Numbered from the stretch's first letter, positions 24,126 through 35,849 are shown. The stretch is 64,000 nt of DNA from Ectobius pallidus (GCA_964059195.1 CAXKWD010000011.1:16603478-16667477), one strand, 5' to 3'. Numbers and translations: made by a program. The notes: a model not told the origin generated them from the sequence alone.

Positions 24126-24960
24126 TTCGTAAGCTGAAATTTAACGAGTGTTAATTACAAAATCTTACCAAGTATTACTTTTGTTTTGCTTTGCCTATAG
24201 AACGACGAAAAATTAGAAAAAAAACGAGAATACGATTATATTCCATGCCTTCAAAAATACATAATCAAAATTTGGTGACGTTGACATAACGACGGACTCT
24301 TAATGACTGCAAAAAAGGAAAAGACGCAGGTTGGTAGACTGCCGGCACTGGGTGCAGAAAGTTAAGTTTCCACCATGACAGCATGAAAGAGAAATGAATA
24401 GTAGAACAATTATATTTCTATAGTTCGGGCATATTTCACATATTCGTATCTAAAGTGATATAAAAACAATTTTTACAGTAAGGAGTATGAAAAGTAACGA
24501 TTGTATTCTGTGTGTAAGTCGCAAGTAGGAAGTTTTCGTTGCATTAATGTAAACAGAACATCTGATAGGGGAAACCAGGGTATTAAATACATTTTATTAA
24601 CTCATCTCCATAGTGAAAGTTTGTTTTAGAGATTTATCAGCAAAATCGTGATGGTTTCGCTTAATTTCTGCATATGATAGAAGAGCAATAGGCACGATTC
24701 TACAACTGTACGTAAGTATTAATCAGTGTCAACTGCAGAGACTCATAAAACAACTCCCACAGTTGGCTGTGAAGTGTATAAAACGTTTACTCGGTAAAGT
24801 TCGTTAAGACCCATCAACTCACACTCATTGCCCTCCAAACTGCACTATTTGTAAACAGCTAAAGGTCAGGCAATAGGTCTCTGTTGTTCAACGTTAACAA
24901 GGAACTCTCTTTCTTTTTTACATAAAATGTTACTGATTGAAAATTCATATTTTATTGAAC
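24122..24960. other. Unassigned AT-rich stretch
   Basis: Nothing recognised. Confidence 0.4.
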
Positions 24961-25007
24961 TATTATTATTATTATTATTATTATTAATATTATTATTATT
25001 ATTATTA
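24961..25007. repeat. (TTA)n microsatellite
   Basis: TTA run at the upstream edge of LINE-B. Confidence 0.9.
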
Positions 25008-25008
25008 C

Positions 25009-25457
25009 AACATTACAACATTATATGGCGCTGAAACTTGGACCATAAGTAGACAACAAGCAAACAAATTAATGGTATGCCTATTAGAAATGGATTTTTG
25101 GAAGCGTTCAGCAAGAAAATCCAGGACAGAAAAAAATTCGGAATAATAGAATAAGGGAAATAATGCAAGTTGCAAAAGAATATTTTGGAAATTGTAGAAG
25201 AAAGACGCTTGAAATGGTATGGACATGTACTCAGAATGACAGAGGATAGAATAGCCTACCCAAGAAAAGTTTGGATTTGAAAGTAGAAGGAAAAAGAAGA
25301 AGAGGGAAGCCCAAAGAATGCTGGATGGATAGGGTGAAAAGGAGTATGGCGATAAAAGGATTAAGTGAAGAGGATGCTATGGACAGGGACTTATGGAGGC
25401 AAAAGAGTCTTGTGGGATGAAGGAAAACCATTGTATTGTGGAATATTCCTTAATAAA
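25009..25457 (+). mobile_element. LINE-B 3' end, 5'-truncated
   Basis: Frame-shifted translation gives LYGAETWTISRQQANKL, EERRLKWYGHVLRMT, VEGKRRRGKPKECWMDRV and MDRDLWRQKS, the C-terminal part of a LINE ORF2 after the RT domain. The 3' end reads GGAATATTCCTTAATAAAAA and runs into (TTA)n. Versus the minus-strand copy at 62968-63335 it has an extra GCCTA inside AGAATA|CCCAAG (TAGCCTA at 25252-25258), which breaks the frame. Clade not determined. Confidence 0.85.
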
Positions 25458-25503
25458 AATTATTATTATTAATATTATTATTATTATTATTATTATTATT
25501 ATC
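25458..25503. repeat. (TTA)n tail of LINE-B
   Basis: Directly abuts the LINE 3' terminus. Confidence 0.85.
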
Positions 25504-25519
25504 ATTGATATTAAAGTTA

Positions 25520-25830
25520 CTGACCGCCGGCATGGTCTGATTAGCGTCGCTCACTACCAATCCATCGGCTCGGGTTCGTTCCCCAGTAACTCTTCGGATT
25601 TTTATGAGGTAGGTAGTTCTGGAACGGGATGCTTTCAGCCTCGTGATTCAAATTGATAGAGAAGTAGCGGCTCCGGTCATGGAAACCACCATTAACGGCC
25701 GTGGGTGTCGCCATGCTGCCCACACTACCCCAATCTTGCCATCTGCCTACAGTAGATGACGCATCGGTCTGGTGGTAGGCCTAGTGTCTTGAGGGATGTA
25801 GCGCCACGGAGTTTAGCTTTATCTTAAAGC
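25520..25830 (+). mobile_element. S2 tRNA-derived SINE, near full length
   Basis: The head contains GGTCTGATTAGCGTCGCT (A-box region) and GGGTTCGTTCCC (B box). The body has TCTTCGGATTTTTATGAGG, GCCTCGTGATTCAAA, GGCCGTGGGTGTCGCCATGC and a GGTGGTAGGCCTAGTGTCTT block near the 3' end. Relatives: 29173-29672, 32274-32430, 62095-62260. Confidence 0.85.
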
Positions 25831-25870
25831 AGTGTCACTTTCCTAATGAGCTCAATTTGTAAATACATTA

Positions 25871-26523
25871 GTCTAGACCTGGGATTTTAGGCTCTAAAAA
25901 ATTAGTTTTAGGCGCCTAAAATAGGCTTTTAAAACAAGTAAATAGGCTTTTAAAAGAGAAAATAGGCACTTAAAATATGCTTTAAAAATGTGTAAATAGA
26001 TAGAAAATAGACTTTAAAATATTACAATATACAGTTAAACTGTAACATGTTCTTTTTTTGTTGCAAGAAACGTGGTATACCTATTCTTAACAGAATTAAC
26101 TGCAAAATTAGGCATCACGAACACATTTCACTTAAACAGATGTTCTTTCACTGGTGACTTGACACAGTAGTCCTTTCTCCTTAATCCTCCCCTCCCCTAT
26201 CAGTCAGCATTCCTTTAGCGACAATTGTTTGGAATAATCAAGTTTCTGTGAAAAACCCACCTCTGCTGTTCTGCTTTTCATTGAGGGATGTCTTTTATAA
26301 GATTGTAAAAAGTTACAGAAGTTTAATTTTATTTTAAATGTACAAAATAGGCATTTTAGGCACTAAAATAGTAAAATAGGCTCTAAAGGTCCAAATAGAC
26401 ATTTTAGGACACTATAAAACTCCATAAATGTAAGTGATTTATTATGAAACGTCAATATATTTAAAAAATTTCATGTTACTTCGTAAGGAACAAAATAGGC
26501 CTTTGCCTTAGAATCCCAGGTCT
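25871..26523. mobile_element. H3 hAT MITE, ~653 bp
   Basis: AGACCTGGGATTTTAGGC and GCCTTAGAATCCCAGGTCT form the terminal repeats. ATACATTA occurs at 25863-25870 and 26524-26531; the left side carries extra bases, so the boundary could shift by about 3 bp. The interior is full of TTTTAGGC/AAAATAGGC motifs. It shares termini with the transposase-bearing copy at 58218-59954. Confidence 0.85.
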
Positions 26524-26878
26524 ATACATTACACAGCCTTATGTTCAGGACAGCCTCACTGAGGCAAACCTAAACACTTGCCGGTGGCCAGTACAATTTT
26601 CTTTATCTAATGCGTGTGGAATATGCCACGCTGCTTGTTAAAACTATCCACGCCTCCCACATTTCTGTTAGACAATCTCACAAGGTTGGCTGCTGAGTAG
26701 TCACATGGTTATTTTCTTCTTTGTGATTGTGATAGCATAGTGGATAGTTTTATAGCAGTAACCCGTTAAAGCATTTAAAAAGTTACACTTACGTAAAACT
26801 GATTTTAAACTTTACCCTAATATAATATGCCGGTTATAGGCTACGTCAGAAGATGTAGATCCTCGGTTAATTGAATCT

Positions 26879-27060
26879 TATATAACCGGAGTTCTACTCT
26901 ATTTGACACGTGTGAGGGGGCAATGGGAGTGCCGGAGAACACGTGACATTTGAGTACGCCGTCCCGACGCTTGGCGTCCTCCCTGGCGCACGTGAGGGTG
27001 GGAGTGGCTCGCGAGGGGAAGATGGCGACAGAGGATCATCGATCTGAACAGGGAGTCAGT
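26879..27060 (+). promoter_or_regulatory. Candidate promoter: TATA plus three E-boxes
   Basis: TATATAA at 26879-26885, then three palindromic CACGTG E-boxes at 26907, 26940 and 26989, and an arthropod-type initiator match TCAGTT at 27056. The block is strikingly GC- and CpG-rich against an AT-rich background and lies directly upstream of a Kozak-context ATG with a splice donor. CACGTG is bound by bHLH factors such as Myc/Max, USF or CLOCK/CYCLE; which would act here is not known. Confidence 0.45.
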
Positions 27061-27096
27061 TCTACCATGGACGTGTGTATCTGCAGTGCGAGTTAG
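27022..27096 (+). CDS. Upstream ORF, 24 codons
   Basis: ATG in a good context (GAAGATGGCGAC) opens a 24-codon frame starting MATEDHRSEQGVSSTMDV and stopping at TAG 27094-27096, 16 bp before the candidate main start. It could be a translational uORF, or the true start if alternative splicing removes the stop. Confidence 0.3.
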   Translation: MATEDHRSEQGVSSTMDVCICSAS

Positions 27097-27112
27097 CCAC
27101 TTCTTCACCACC

Positions 27113-27148
27113 ATGGACCGACTTCTGGAGAGACTTCGCCAGAACATG
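27113..27148 (+). CDS. Candidate first coding exon, host gene
   Basis: CACCACCATGG is a near-perfect start context. The frame reads MDRLLERLRQNM and meets ATG|GTAAGAGT at 27149, a strong 5' splice site, in phase 0. The preceding 200 bp are GC-rich with TATA and E-boxes, as expected for a 5' UTR. I do not recognise the gene from 12 residues. The following exon is not evident in the window, which is compatible with the long introns of large insect genomes. This is the best candidate here for a real host protein gene. Confidence 0.45.
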
Positions 27149-27834
27149 GTAAGAGTCAAGTGACGCCATCAAAATTCATCACTTCCTGCACTTATAAGAC
27201 ACTTATCCCTGTGAACCCATCACTTCTTTCCCTTCTTTTTTCCCGGTGTAACCCATGCAAACAATCATCCTAACGTTTAATACGGTAACTTCCCTGAATT
27301 ATGCATCAATGAACTGCTAATATATTTTTGCCACACTAGATCTCTGTTTAACGTATACTTCATGTTTTCGGGTCTAGAGTAATTCACGTTTCCGCTTTCA
27401 GTTTTATTGTTGTGGGAAGATTATGGCTTTGGTCGTAAATAATTGGCACCTGTTGTATTCCTTATTCCTACTTTGGACTATGTTGGTGTATGTAACATTT
27501 TTTTGCAGCCTTTTATATCATCTGATGTTTGGTGAGAAAAAAAATTAACTTACACTATAGGAATTTTTAATACCCGCACCTATTATCGCATTAGTAATTT
27601 ACAAATTCGTGTTGACGACGCACGAAATTGTTCAATAAATCGTGGTCTTTGAAGGCACAGTAATACCTACGAGAAGGGTGAAATTTCACGCTATTGATTG
27701 GGTTACAGCTTTGTCACAACTTTTGAAGAAAGCCCAAGCGAAGAACAGGTTAGAGTAGGTACATGTAGTATTTAATTCGCATCTGCGTTAACTTTATCGT
27801 TTCTTCGTAGCAGTAATAGTAATAGTAGTAGTAT

Positions 27835-27887
<53 letters not shown>

Positions 27888-29172
27888 ATACTTTAGTAGT
27901 ATTTGTGGTATAGTAGTGTCTTTAGCGGAAGCAACAGTAAGATGAGCAACAATAAGATTTAGCACTATTAATGGGAGACTGGTTTTAAAAACCACATTTT
28001 GGAAGAATTTATTTCTTAATTCATCAATAGCGTAAATAATATGTTATATAAACATACCAAAACGAGTTTCTCGAAATCTAATTACATATTTAATAAATAG
28101 TGGAAACAAGTTGAAGCAAGTTAATGTCTTATTTCTCTTTAAGCATTACATTAAATAATTATAATTATTAATAATTAAAAGTACACAGTGGCCAGAATTC
28201 GTAAGAAGAGTATCCTGAAGCAGATGGAAGCAAGCCTAATGGTTTTAATTAATTTGATTGGTCAGGTTTGTTCGTCAGTTTCAATAATTATTGAATGAAA
28301 GTAGTTTGCCATTTGCTGTAGCTTTTTTCTTTTAGCATTCCCACCCCTACTTTTTGTAGTAGATATTGTCCAATCTTTATGATATTTTGCAGATACATAG
28401 ACAACACCCTCCAGATGAATTCCAAGTATCGATTTTGTATAATGTAGACAGTGCCCTGAATAATAACATTTATTGCTATCAAAATGTTAACAAATTTTTA
28501 ATTATAAATTTGAATATCAATACTTACAAAATTAATGAAAATGAAGGGGAAGAAAGACACTTGAAATTATTTGTCTAACAATTCTGCACATCTTATTAAA
28601 ATTAGGTAAACCTTTAAATAAATTTAACTAAAAATACTAGGTGCTCAAAAATACTAAAAATATACAAATAAAAATCAATTATACAGAAACTTAATAGCCA
28701 ATTGCATTCGAATTTTGCATAAATTAATACATAGGCAAAGGAAATATATTGTATAAATTTGGTTCGAATCGGTTCAATAGAAAATGAGTTTTAAAAGTTG
28801 CCAGAGTGTGCCCCTAAAACTGGAAGTAAACCTTTTTGACAGGCAGCTGTCTACAAATGCACACGACAAAAAAAGATCCATCACACAATAATAAAAACCA
28901 GATTTTAAAATTACAGAAGTACAGTATATGAACTTGAAAATGTAACTGAACAATAGTTTCACAGTTAAACTGTAATCATTCAAGCTGAGATGTGAAACAT
29001 TCATGAATAAAGATGGATTTGGATAATGTTACAATTGATAGTAACAATGTTAATATTGCTGACAATATTAGCAATATTATAATTATGTAGGAGTTGTAAT
29101 AGTAGTACTATTTAGAGCAGAAGCAACTGTTGTAAAAACTACTTGTCAATATTATTAGTAATATTATAGAAC
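27149..29172 (+). other. Likely intron start; unassigned sequence
   Basis: Downstream of the candidate donor. AT-rich, with an (AGT)n array; no exon or repeat family recognised. Confidence 0.3.
27826..27888. repeat. (AGT)n microsatellite
   Basis: AGT run with a few interruptions upstream. Confidence 0.9.
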
Positions 29173-29672
29173 TGACAGCCTGCGTAGTCTCGTGGTTAAC
29201 GTAGCTGGCTATAGATTCGCAGGCCCAGGTTCGATCCTCGGTACATTTTCGAATTTTTTTGAAAGACCTAGCCGTAGGTGGGAGGACAATATTAGGAAAG
29301 ATTTAAGAGAAGTAGGATTTGCGAGGGATGATTGGATGGAGTTAGCACAGACTGGGTTGATTGGCGGGCTCAGGTAAACGCGGCAATGAACCTTCGAGTT
29401 CCATAAAATATATAATATTCCTTCAGCTTGCTTAGGAATTGTCTATTGACATTGAGTAAGTAAGTAAGGGAGGTCTGGAAGGGTGCACTCAGCCTCGTGA
29501 TTCAAACTAAGGAGCTACTTGATACAGAAGTAGCAGAGCCGCCATTAACTGCCATGGGTGTCGGCATGCTGACCACATGCCCCCAATTCTGCTATCTGCC
29601 TATGGTGGATGTCGCCGCGGTCGAGTGGTAGGCCTAGTTCCTTCAGGGATGTAGCTTCACGGAGTTCAGTTT
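29173..29672 (+). mobile_element. S2 SINE split by a LINE-A insertion
   Basis: The head (GTCTCGTGGTTAACGTAGCTGG, GGTTCGATCCTCGG) runs to about 29265. S2 resumes at about 29470 with GAGGTCTGG ... GGTGCACTCAGCCTCGTGATTC and continues to CACGGAGTTCAG. The intervening 200 bp are LINE-A. Joined across the gap, the order matches the uninterrupted S2 copies at 25520 and 32274. Confidence 0.85.
29266..29469 (+). mobile_element. LINE-A 3' end nested in S2
   Basis: Encodes RRWEDNIRKDLREVGFARDD, MELAQ and AAMNLRVP, then the LINE-A 3' tail (GCTTGCTTAGGAATTGTCTATTGAC) and a TAAG tail. It is the 3'-most 200 bp only, a 5'-truncated insertion. Confidence 0.85.
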
Positions 29673-29693
29673 TTAGTATCAATAGTAGCCTAT

Positions 29694-29695
29694 TA

Positions 29696-29727
<32 letters not shown>
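29694..29727. repeat. (TTA)n microsatellite
   Basis: TTA run just downstream of the S2 3' end. Confidence 0.9.
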
Positions 29728-29728
<1 letters not shown>

Positions 29729-31940
29729 ATTTCATAGTCTGAACTCTACCACACAAGACGAGATTGGACTTCCTATCGCAGAGAGCCGATCCTTTGTCGT
29801 TATGTATGGGATTTATATTGAACAAAACGCCCAAAATGGGAATATTACCGAGTACTTTGGGTTCCTTCTTTTTAGCATTCATTGATACAACATTTCCCAT
29901 ATAACAGCTCATTTAAGGTGCGCGACAGGTCCATTCAGCTCGTGCGTTTCATGACCTTATTCATGACCTTGGTCTTTGGGAGACATCAACGCCTGATTTA
30001 TCTTTCAGCTGGATTGTTATTTATAATCTCTTATCTAATAAGCAATTTTAATTGATAGTACTAATAGAAAAGGTCTGGGCCTATTTATTGGACCCAATCT
30101 TACAAATCAGTCTATTGCTATTCTACTATTGCAGAAGAATGTCTGTTGCAATTTTTAACTCAAGGGAGTCTTAAATTTTGGAACAAGAAAACTGACTCTC
30201 TAGTTGAGTGTGAGCACAACGAAGGATCTTCTCCTGAAATACCACAAGCGTCTACGACAATGAACAAGGGACGTTAGTGGGGGCATGGAAAGTAAATAAA
30301 AATCCCGAATTCGCCTTAAAGAAAGGGAATGCTAGAAAACTCCCACATTCAGATTTCCTGGCAACGAGATTTGGTCCTGAAACGTGCCAAATTGAATTCT
30401 ATACAAATTAACTCGGTGTAAATACTCGTAGAATATCTAAAGCTTAGTAGGATACGATTGATTTATAGTTTCAATAATACCTGTAGGCTTACTAAGTGTC
30501 GATTAACGTGTGTCATGTAGACTAATTGTTCAAAAGTATTTGCAATTGAAACATGTTTAGACTAAATACTGTTCTTTTAATAAGATATGTTATCTGCTAC
30601 AGAAGGAATTTTGGATATAGCCTATTGAAACAAACATGAAAAAATAATTAGGAAACCATAAAGATATTAGACCTTTTAATCTCTTTTTCTTTTATGTTTA
30701 TCGTTCGAAAAGGTTAGCGACATTTTTTTAAACAACTCCCATGCAAAGCTCTTAACAGCAGGCTAAATTATATGCTCCTTAAAACAGCGTCCATATATAA
30801 TTAAAACGCTTTATATGCATCTTCTGTGTCTTAATTTTACTGAAATCTTGCGTAAATTTTAAGAAGTTTCCAGATAACGGAGGTAGCCGAAGAAAGTAAA
30901 TCTGAAAACTTTTAGATGTGGAAAATTTAAATATACATAATATATATTTTATATTTTTTAATTATGCGTCTTTCACTTAAGTATTCTCGCACAAAATTTC
31001 TTGACTGAGGCATGATCCCTTCTTAAAATAGTCTTCATGTAAATGCTGACCTGATGTATATACTCGCCATTTCTTACACCCTGTATAGCCTCTCATTCTC
31101 GACAGATGGAAGTATATGCATATATGTATGGAAGCCCCTCAAGAGGTATTAAATTACGAGTAAAGGGATAACTGTTAACTAACGATATGCCATCAACTAT
31201 GACTTTCTTTTACGTTCTATATAACACGTAAACAAATCTACTGTTAACACACTATGCTAATACGTATGTAAATCTCTGGGCTAACAAAACTCAAGACTTA
31301 AATCAATATCCTGTTAAACGAAGTTTATGTTCTGTGGTCATTATTTATGACTTTTATCTAGCGAAAGAAAACTAAAGAGATTGGACTACTAGACTCTGCA
31401 AGAATTCAAAGCGGACTATTAACTTGAACAATGAACGAATAATAGTCTAACTTCTCTTTTGTTGTGGTTGGACTCTAAGGAAAGGGAAAATCTGTGCATT
31501 TTACATGCAAAAACGTAAACACAGAGCATGGGCGCCGATTTTTTATAGCTACTTCTTGTTGTATTCTCTTAAACGCCAATAAAAATTTATAATTTACCCT
31601 TATTTTCACCACTGCAACATTTTCATTGCGTTTCTTGCATTTCTGTGGTAAGGAATTAACACGTTATAGAAGCTCCAACTAAGACTTCATAAGCATTAAT
31701 GATAATGGGGAAGGCTAATAATTAATAAGATAGGCTACCTATTTATATTTGTCGTGCTAAAATAGAAATTTTAGTGTAACTGAATGTCAGGAGAACAGTT
31801 GTAAAATCAGGCAAATATTGTGGTGTTTTTCCCATGAGTCCTCATTTCTCTAATAATGCCTGTGAGCTCTATAAGAGAGAAATCTCTCGTCAGAATATTT
31901 AATTTTTTATTAAATTATAGTAACACTGAATTACATTAAG
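29728..31940. other. Long unassigned AT-rich stretch
   Basis: No open frame of note, no terminal repeats, no RNA gene recognised. Confidence 0.4.
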
Positions 31941-31954
31941 TATTTATTTAATGA

Positions 31955-32259
31955 GGGGTACGCCGTGATGTTGCGGTTGTGACACTGCCCTACAAACCGG
32001 AGGGTCGCGTGTTCGATCCCTGATGAGGTCATTGGGATTTTTCAATTGGCCTAGTCCTTCTGGTGACGCTATGGCCCTGGGGTCGACTCAGCCTCCAACA
32101 GAAATGAGTACCAGGAGCAATCCTGGGGTTAAAGGCGGCCGGTGCGAAAGGCTGACAACCTTACCACCTTCATGTACCGAATGTCTAAAAATCCGGGAGC
32201 CTCAATCTCCTGAATCCTTAAAGGCCTCCACGGCCTGTATAGAGATCACTTTTACTTTT
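31955..32259 (+). mobile_element. S1 SINE, exact 14-bp TSD
   Basis: Full S1 order from GGGGTACGCCGTGATG to CCTGTATAGAGATCACTTTT. TATTTATTTAATGA is duplicated at 31941-31954 and 32260-32273. The 123-codon frame across it is not a gene. Confidence 0.93.
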
Positions 32260-32273
32260 TATTTATTTAATGA

Positions 32274-32430
32274 TCACCTGCGTTGTCTCGTGGTTAGCGT
32301 CGCTGGCTACAGATCCAACGGGTTCGATCTCCGTTACCTCCTCGGATTTTTCGGAGATAGGGAGGTGTGGAACGGGGTGCACTCAGCCTCGTGATACAAA
32401 CTGAGGAGCTACTTGATAGAGAAGTATCTC
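32274..32430 (+). mobile_element. S2 SINE, 3'-truncated
   Basis: Begins at the base after the S1 target duplication: CACCTGCGTTGTCTCGTGG, B box GGGTTCGATCTCCG, GCACTCAGCCTCGTGATAC. The S2 3' half is missing. Two SINEs of different families thus lie head to tail. Confidence 0.8.
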
Positions 32431-32589
32431 CTTGCCTTAAGTTTATATTAACTGATACAAGTTGCACCGGTATTACCGAAGTATAGTTATGCTCTTTAGG
32501 ACTCGCGGAGTTACCAATTTCTTGCTCTACAAGCCTAAGTTTAAACCATGAGGTATTCACGTTGATTAAATTTATTTACGTAGTATTAA

Positions 32590-32804
32590 ATTAACATTGC
32601 AATCAGACATCTCTGGAGTCTTCCTCGATAACTGTAGCCACTTCCCGCAACTGGATTTCCCTACCGCCGAATATTAGGGGTAGTCGGAGCCTACAGACTT
32701 TTAGGTCCAAGTTAAAAGTATTTTTACCACTAATTCGAACCAATGTCTCGTCATACAAGTCAGGTTACTTTATTGTATAAAATTGTATATGACTCATATT
32801 GCTT

Positions 32805-32838
<34 letters not shown>

Positions 32839-33345
32839 TAGGTCTCATTTTCATTTTGTTGACCTATTCAGGGCCTATAGTCTACATAGATTTCATTATC
32901 ATTCCTAACACGTTTAATTAACTATGACATTAAATAATCTTTCGTTTCAGCTCATAATAAGCATTTAGCAAGTTTACTTGTAATAGTTTTTCACTTCATT
33001 GTAATTATATACCACAAGCACAAAATAGACATCCTACACAATCAAACACACACACGCACACTCATATACACAATTACATACAATTATATATCATTTTAAT
33101 CCACTTTTGTTCTATAAACTCTCTTGATTTCACTTTATTGATAACTGAAACCATATTTTTGTCTTATCTTATCGTAGGCTGTGCAAACTGTATTATTATT
33201 TTATTGCTACTATTGTCTCCTATTGTTGTATTTATTGTGTTTTTTAAAGTATACAATTGGTGTATTTTGTATTCAGCCTGGTTGATTGGAAGAAAAGGCC
33301 CTATGTCCTTAACTCTGTCAGGCAAAGTAAAACATTATTATTATT
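32590..33345 (+). mobile_element. LINE-C 3' end, CR1/jockey-like
   Basis: The plus strand encodes ISLPPNIRGSRSLQTFRSKL (about 32660-32730), the conserved C-terminal motif of CR1/jockey-type ORF2 proteins. A long 3' UTR follows with a T-run (32809-32837), closing in GGCCCTATGTCCTTAACTCT and a compound trinucleotide array. A similar GGCCCTAAGGCCTTAACGCT ending is at 61845-61905. Confidence 0.7.
32809..32837. repeat. Poly-T run
   Basis: About 29 consecutive T residues within the LINE-C 3' UTR. Confidence 0.9.
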
Positions 33346-33346
33346 T

Positions 33347-33450
<104 letters not shown>

Positions 33451-33529
33451 CATGGTCAAAATTATGGTTTGAAATTGTATAACAATTTTATTGCTGAGCA
33501 CCCTGAATATGTAAATTACAATCTTAAAA

Positions 33530-33916
33530 ATTTTAAGAGGAAAATATTATATATATACATACATTTATAATTTATATATATATATATATATTATATAATA
33601 TTAATAGCACAACTTTAATTTTGTTTGGTCTTTCAATGTTTCAACCCAATTTATTCTTTTTTGTGTAAATTCTATATAAACCATTGGTTAATGCTGCAAA
33701 AGTATTTTTGTATACATTGTACTCATACATTTATAATTTTTTGTTTGTAGTATACCGTGCATTGATGTATAATTAGATTTATATTAACCTACTATACCCC
33801 TTAAACACGAGCTTTGCTTATATAGGGGCATGTTGGTTTTATTTGTTTTTACTTGTAATGTGAAATAATGTAAGTAACGAAATGTAATAATAAAAAATAA
33901 ATAAAGTAAATAAAAA
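33530..33916 (+). mobile_element. Possible LINE 3' UTR remnant
   Basis: Contains ACACGAGCTTTGCTTATATAGGGG... and ends GTAATAATAAAAAATAAATAAAG before (TTA)n, the layout of an insect LINE 3' terminus. No coding remnant supports it. Confidence 0.3.
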
Positions 33917-33919
33917 ATA

Positions 33920-33969
<50 letters not shown>
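33920..33969. repeat. (TTA)n microsatellite
   Basis: TTA run. Confidence 0.9.
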
Positions 33970-33973
<4 letters not shown>

Positions 33974-33980
33974 TACTATT

Positions 33981-34627
33981 ATAAGTTGAAATTCCTCGTA
34001 GTTGATACCGGTATGTCTATAACATTGTAATCACCAGAATAATTTCTCAAGTACTAAAACTTGGTTCATTAATTCGTTCTTTCCCTCCACTCTCTGCAGA
34101 AAGAGACGCTACAGTAGGCAAGCACGTAAGCATTGATTTTTGCATGGTAATTAGATCTAAGCTGAATCATGTCACCGAGGCGCAATAATATTACGTATTG
34201 ATTCTCTTCTCAGCCTCTCGTTTACGAGGGGAAGAAACACAACTGCCACCTCCTAGCATTAACTTTCTGTTAAAGGGGAATTTGAAGCCATATAAAACAA
34301 AGCCTCGTTTGTTGCTTCAAATCTGTGCTGCTTTGCTGGTATAAGTTCAGAATATACTATATTAATTTGATTTTACAATAGGGAGATTACGAAATAAAGC
34401 AGACACAAAGACAAAGTCAAGTGCACCCTATCCAGGCCGTAAAGGCTTTTACGGTTTCTGGAAGTTGAGATTTACACAGTTCTAAATAGTGATAAAATCG
34501 GAACTTGGAGTTTTTAAGGCACCGGCCAGTTTCACCCCCAGGTTTGCTGCATACTTATTTCTGTTAAAGGCGAAGATATTGTGCTATTGATAAATAAAAT
34601 TACTAAATTCTGGCAACCTCCTGTACT
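33981..34627. other. Unassigned stretch
   Basis: No supported gene, RNA or repeat. Confidence 0.4.
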
Positions 34628-34635
34628 ATAATTAC

Positions 34636-35849
34636 TAGGGCAAGGTATTTGATGATTTTGCATCTTTTTTACATGAAGGTTAAAAGATAGCTCGAATATA
34701 CAGGGTGTTAATGATTAACACCGAAATATTTTACCTGTGTATAAAGGACACATAGACAAATAACTTTTATTAGGAGATTTTTGCTCTATAACGTAATATG
34801 TGTATGCTACAGGGCATTAAAGTAATTACAATTTGGTGCTCATAAATCAATAATGAAGGGAAATATGGTTAAAATTTTTATTAAATTGATTTCATGCCTT
34901 CTTAGTAATCCATAAAAACCTTATTCTTACTTATTAATCAACAGCTATATCATAATTTAGAGTTTTCATAATCTGCCAAATTTACAGAGTAATCACATGA
35001 CTGACCGCCACTGCATTAGTTCTTTTTTTTCATAACAACAGTATTAACAACGAAGTTACTTTGTTTTGCATTTTTTCAAATGTTAGAAGTCAGTGGCTGC
35101 CATGTCCTGAAAGATTCTATGCTGTCGACAGGAAAAATTGAATCCATAGAGCAAAATCCTCCTAATAAAAATTGATTGTCTATGACCCCTCTATATACAG
35201 GTAAAATATTTCGGTGTTATTCATTAACACCCTGTATATAAATGTGTATCTTGAAATAATTGATTAAATAAGGGCAATTTATTTTTGCATTCTTTTGCTT
35301 CATTTTGCATTTTGCATTTTGTTTTGTCATTTTCAAGAGATAGGTCATTTTTTGGCAATTGTTAGGACATTTTCGGCATTTTAGGTCATGTTTCATTGGA
35401 GGTAGAGCTTTCCTATTACTTTCAGACAACAGATAATAGTTTCTACAGCATTTGAGAATCTCCGCCAAGTGTTCACAGTTCAATTTAATTCAGGTTTATT
35501 GTAAACACCGTAGCAGTTTATCTTGTAGCATTAAAGAATTGTTATTTTTTTCTTTCTTTTTCAATGGCACAGATATGCTAGGGGAAATTTGATGCACATG
35601 TCAGTTCAGAAAGAATTTCTTTTTTACTAAGGGTGTCCATGTAGTATATATTTACTTACTTCTTTAGCAACAAAAAAAGTGTGTTTTATATTGTAAATTT
35701 ATATATAACGCACTGTCATCCATTAAATTAAATTTATTGGTCATTTTTGTTTAATTCTGTGTCATTTTTTTCACTATTTTTAGCTCATAAATGCATTTTT
35801 TTAATTTGCATTTCTTCATTATTTTAGGGTCATTAAATGCCTTGCCCTA
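34636..35849. mobile_element. H5 hAT element, exact TSD, with nested MITE
   Basis: TAGGGCAAGGTATTTGATGA and TCATTAAATGCCTTGCCCTA are terminal inverted repeats. ATAATTAC is duplicated at 34628-34635 and 35850-35857. Subterminal TTGCATTTT/GGTCATTTT motifs resemble H1 and H4. Subtracting the 534-bp nested MITE leaves about 680 bp, close to the other hAT MITEs here. The 88-codon minus-strand frame at 35217-35483 is part of it and shows no transposase motif. Confidence 0.9.
34701..35234. mobile_element. TA-flanked (Tc1/mariner-type) MITE, ~90-bp TIRs
   Basis: CAGGGTGTTAATGATTAACA ... and its inverse at the right end, continuing through CCGAAATATTTTACCTGT and ATTAGGAG..TTTTGCTCTA for about 90 bp. 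TA lies on both sides. No coding capacity. It interrupts the H5 hAT element, so it is younger. An 85-bp relative is at 57476-57560. Confidence 0.85.
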
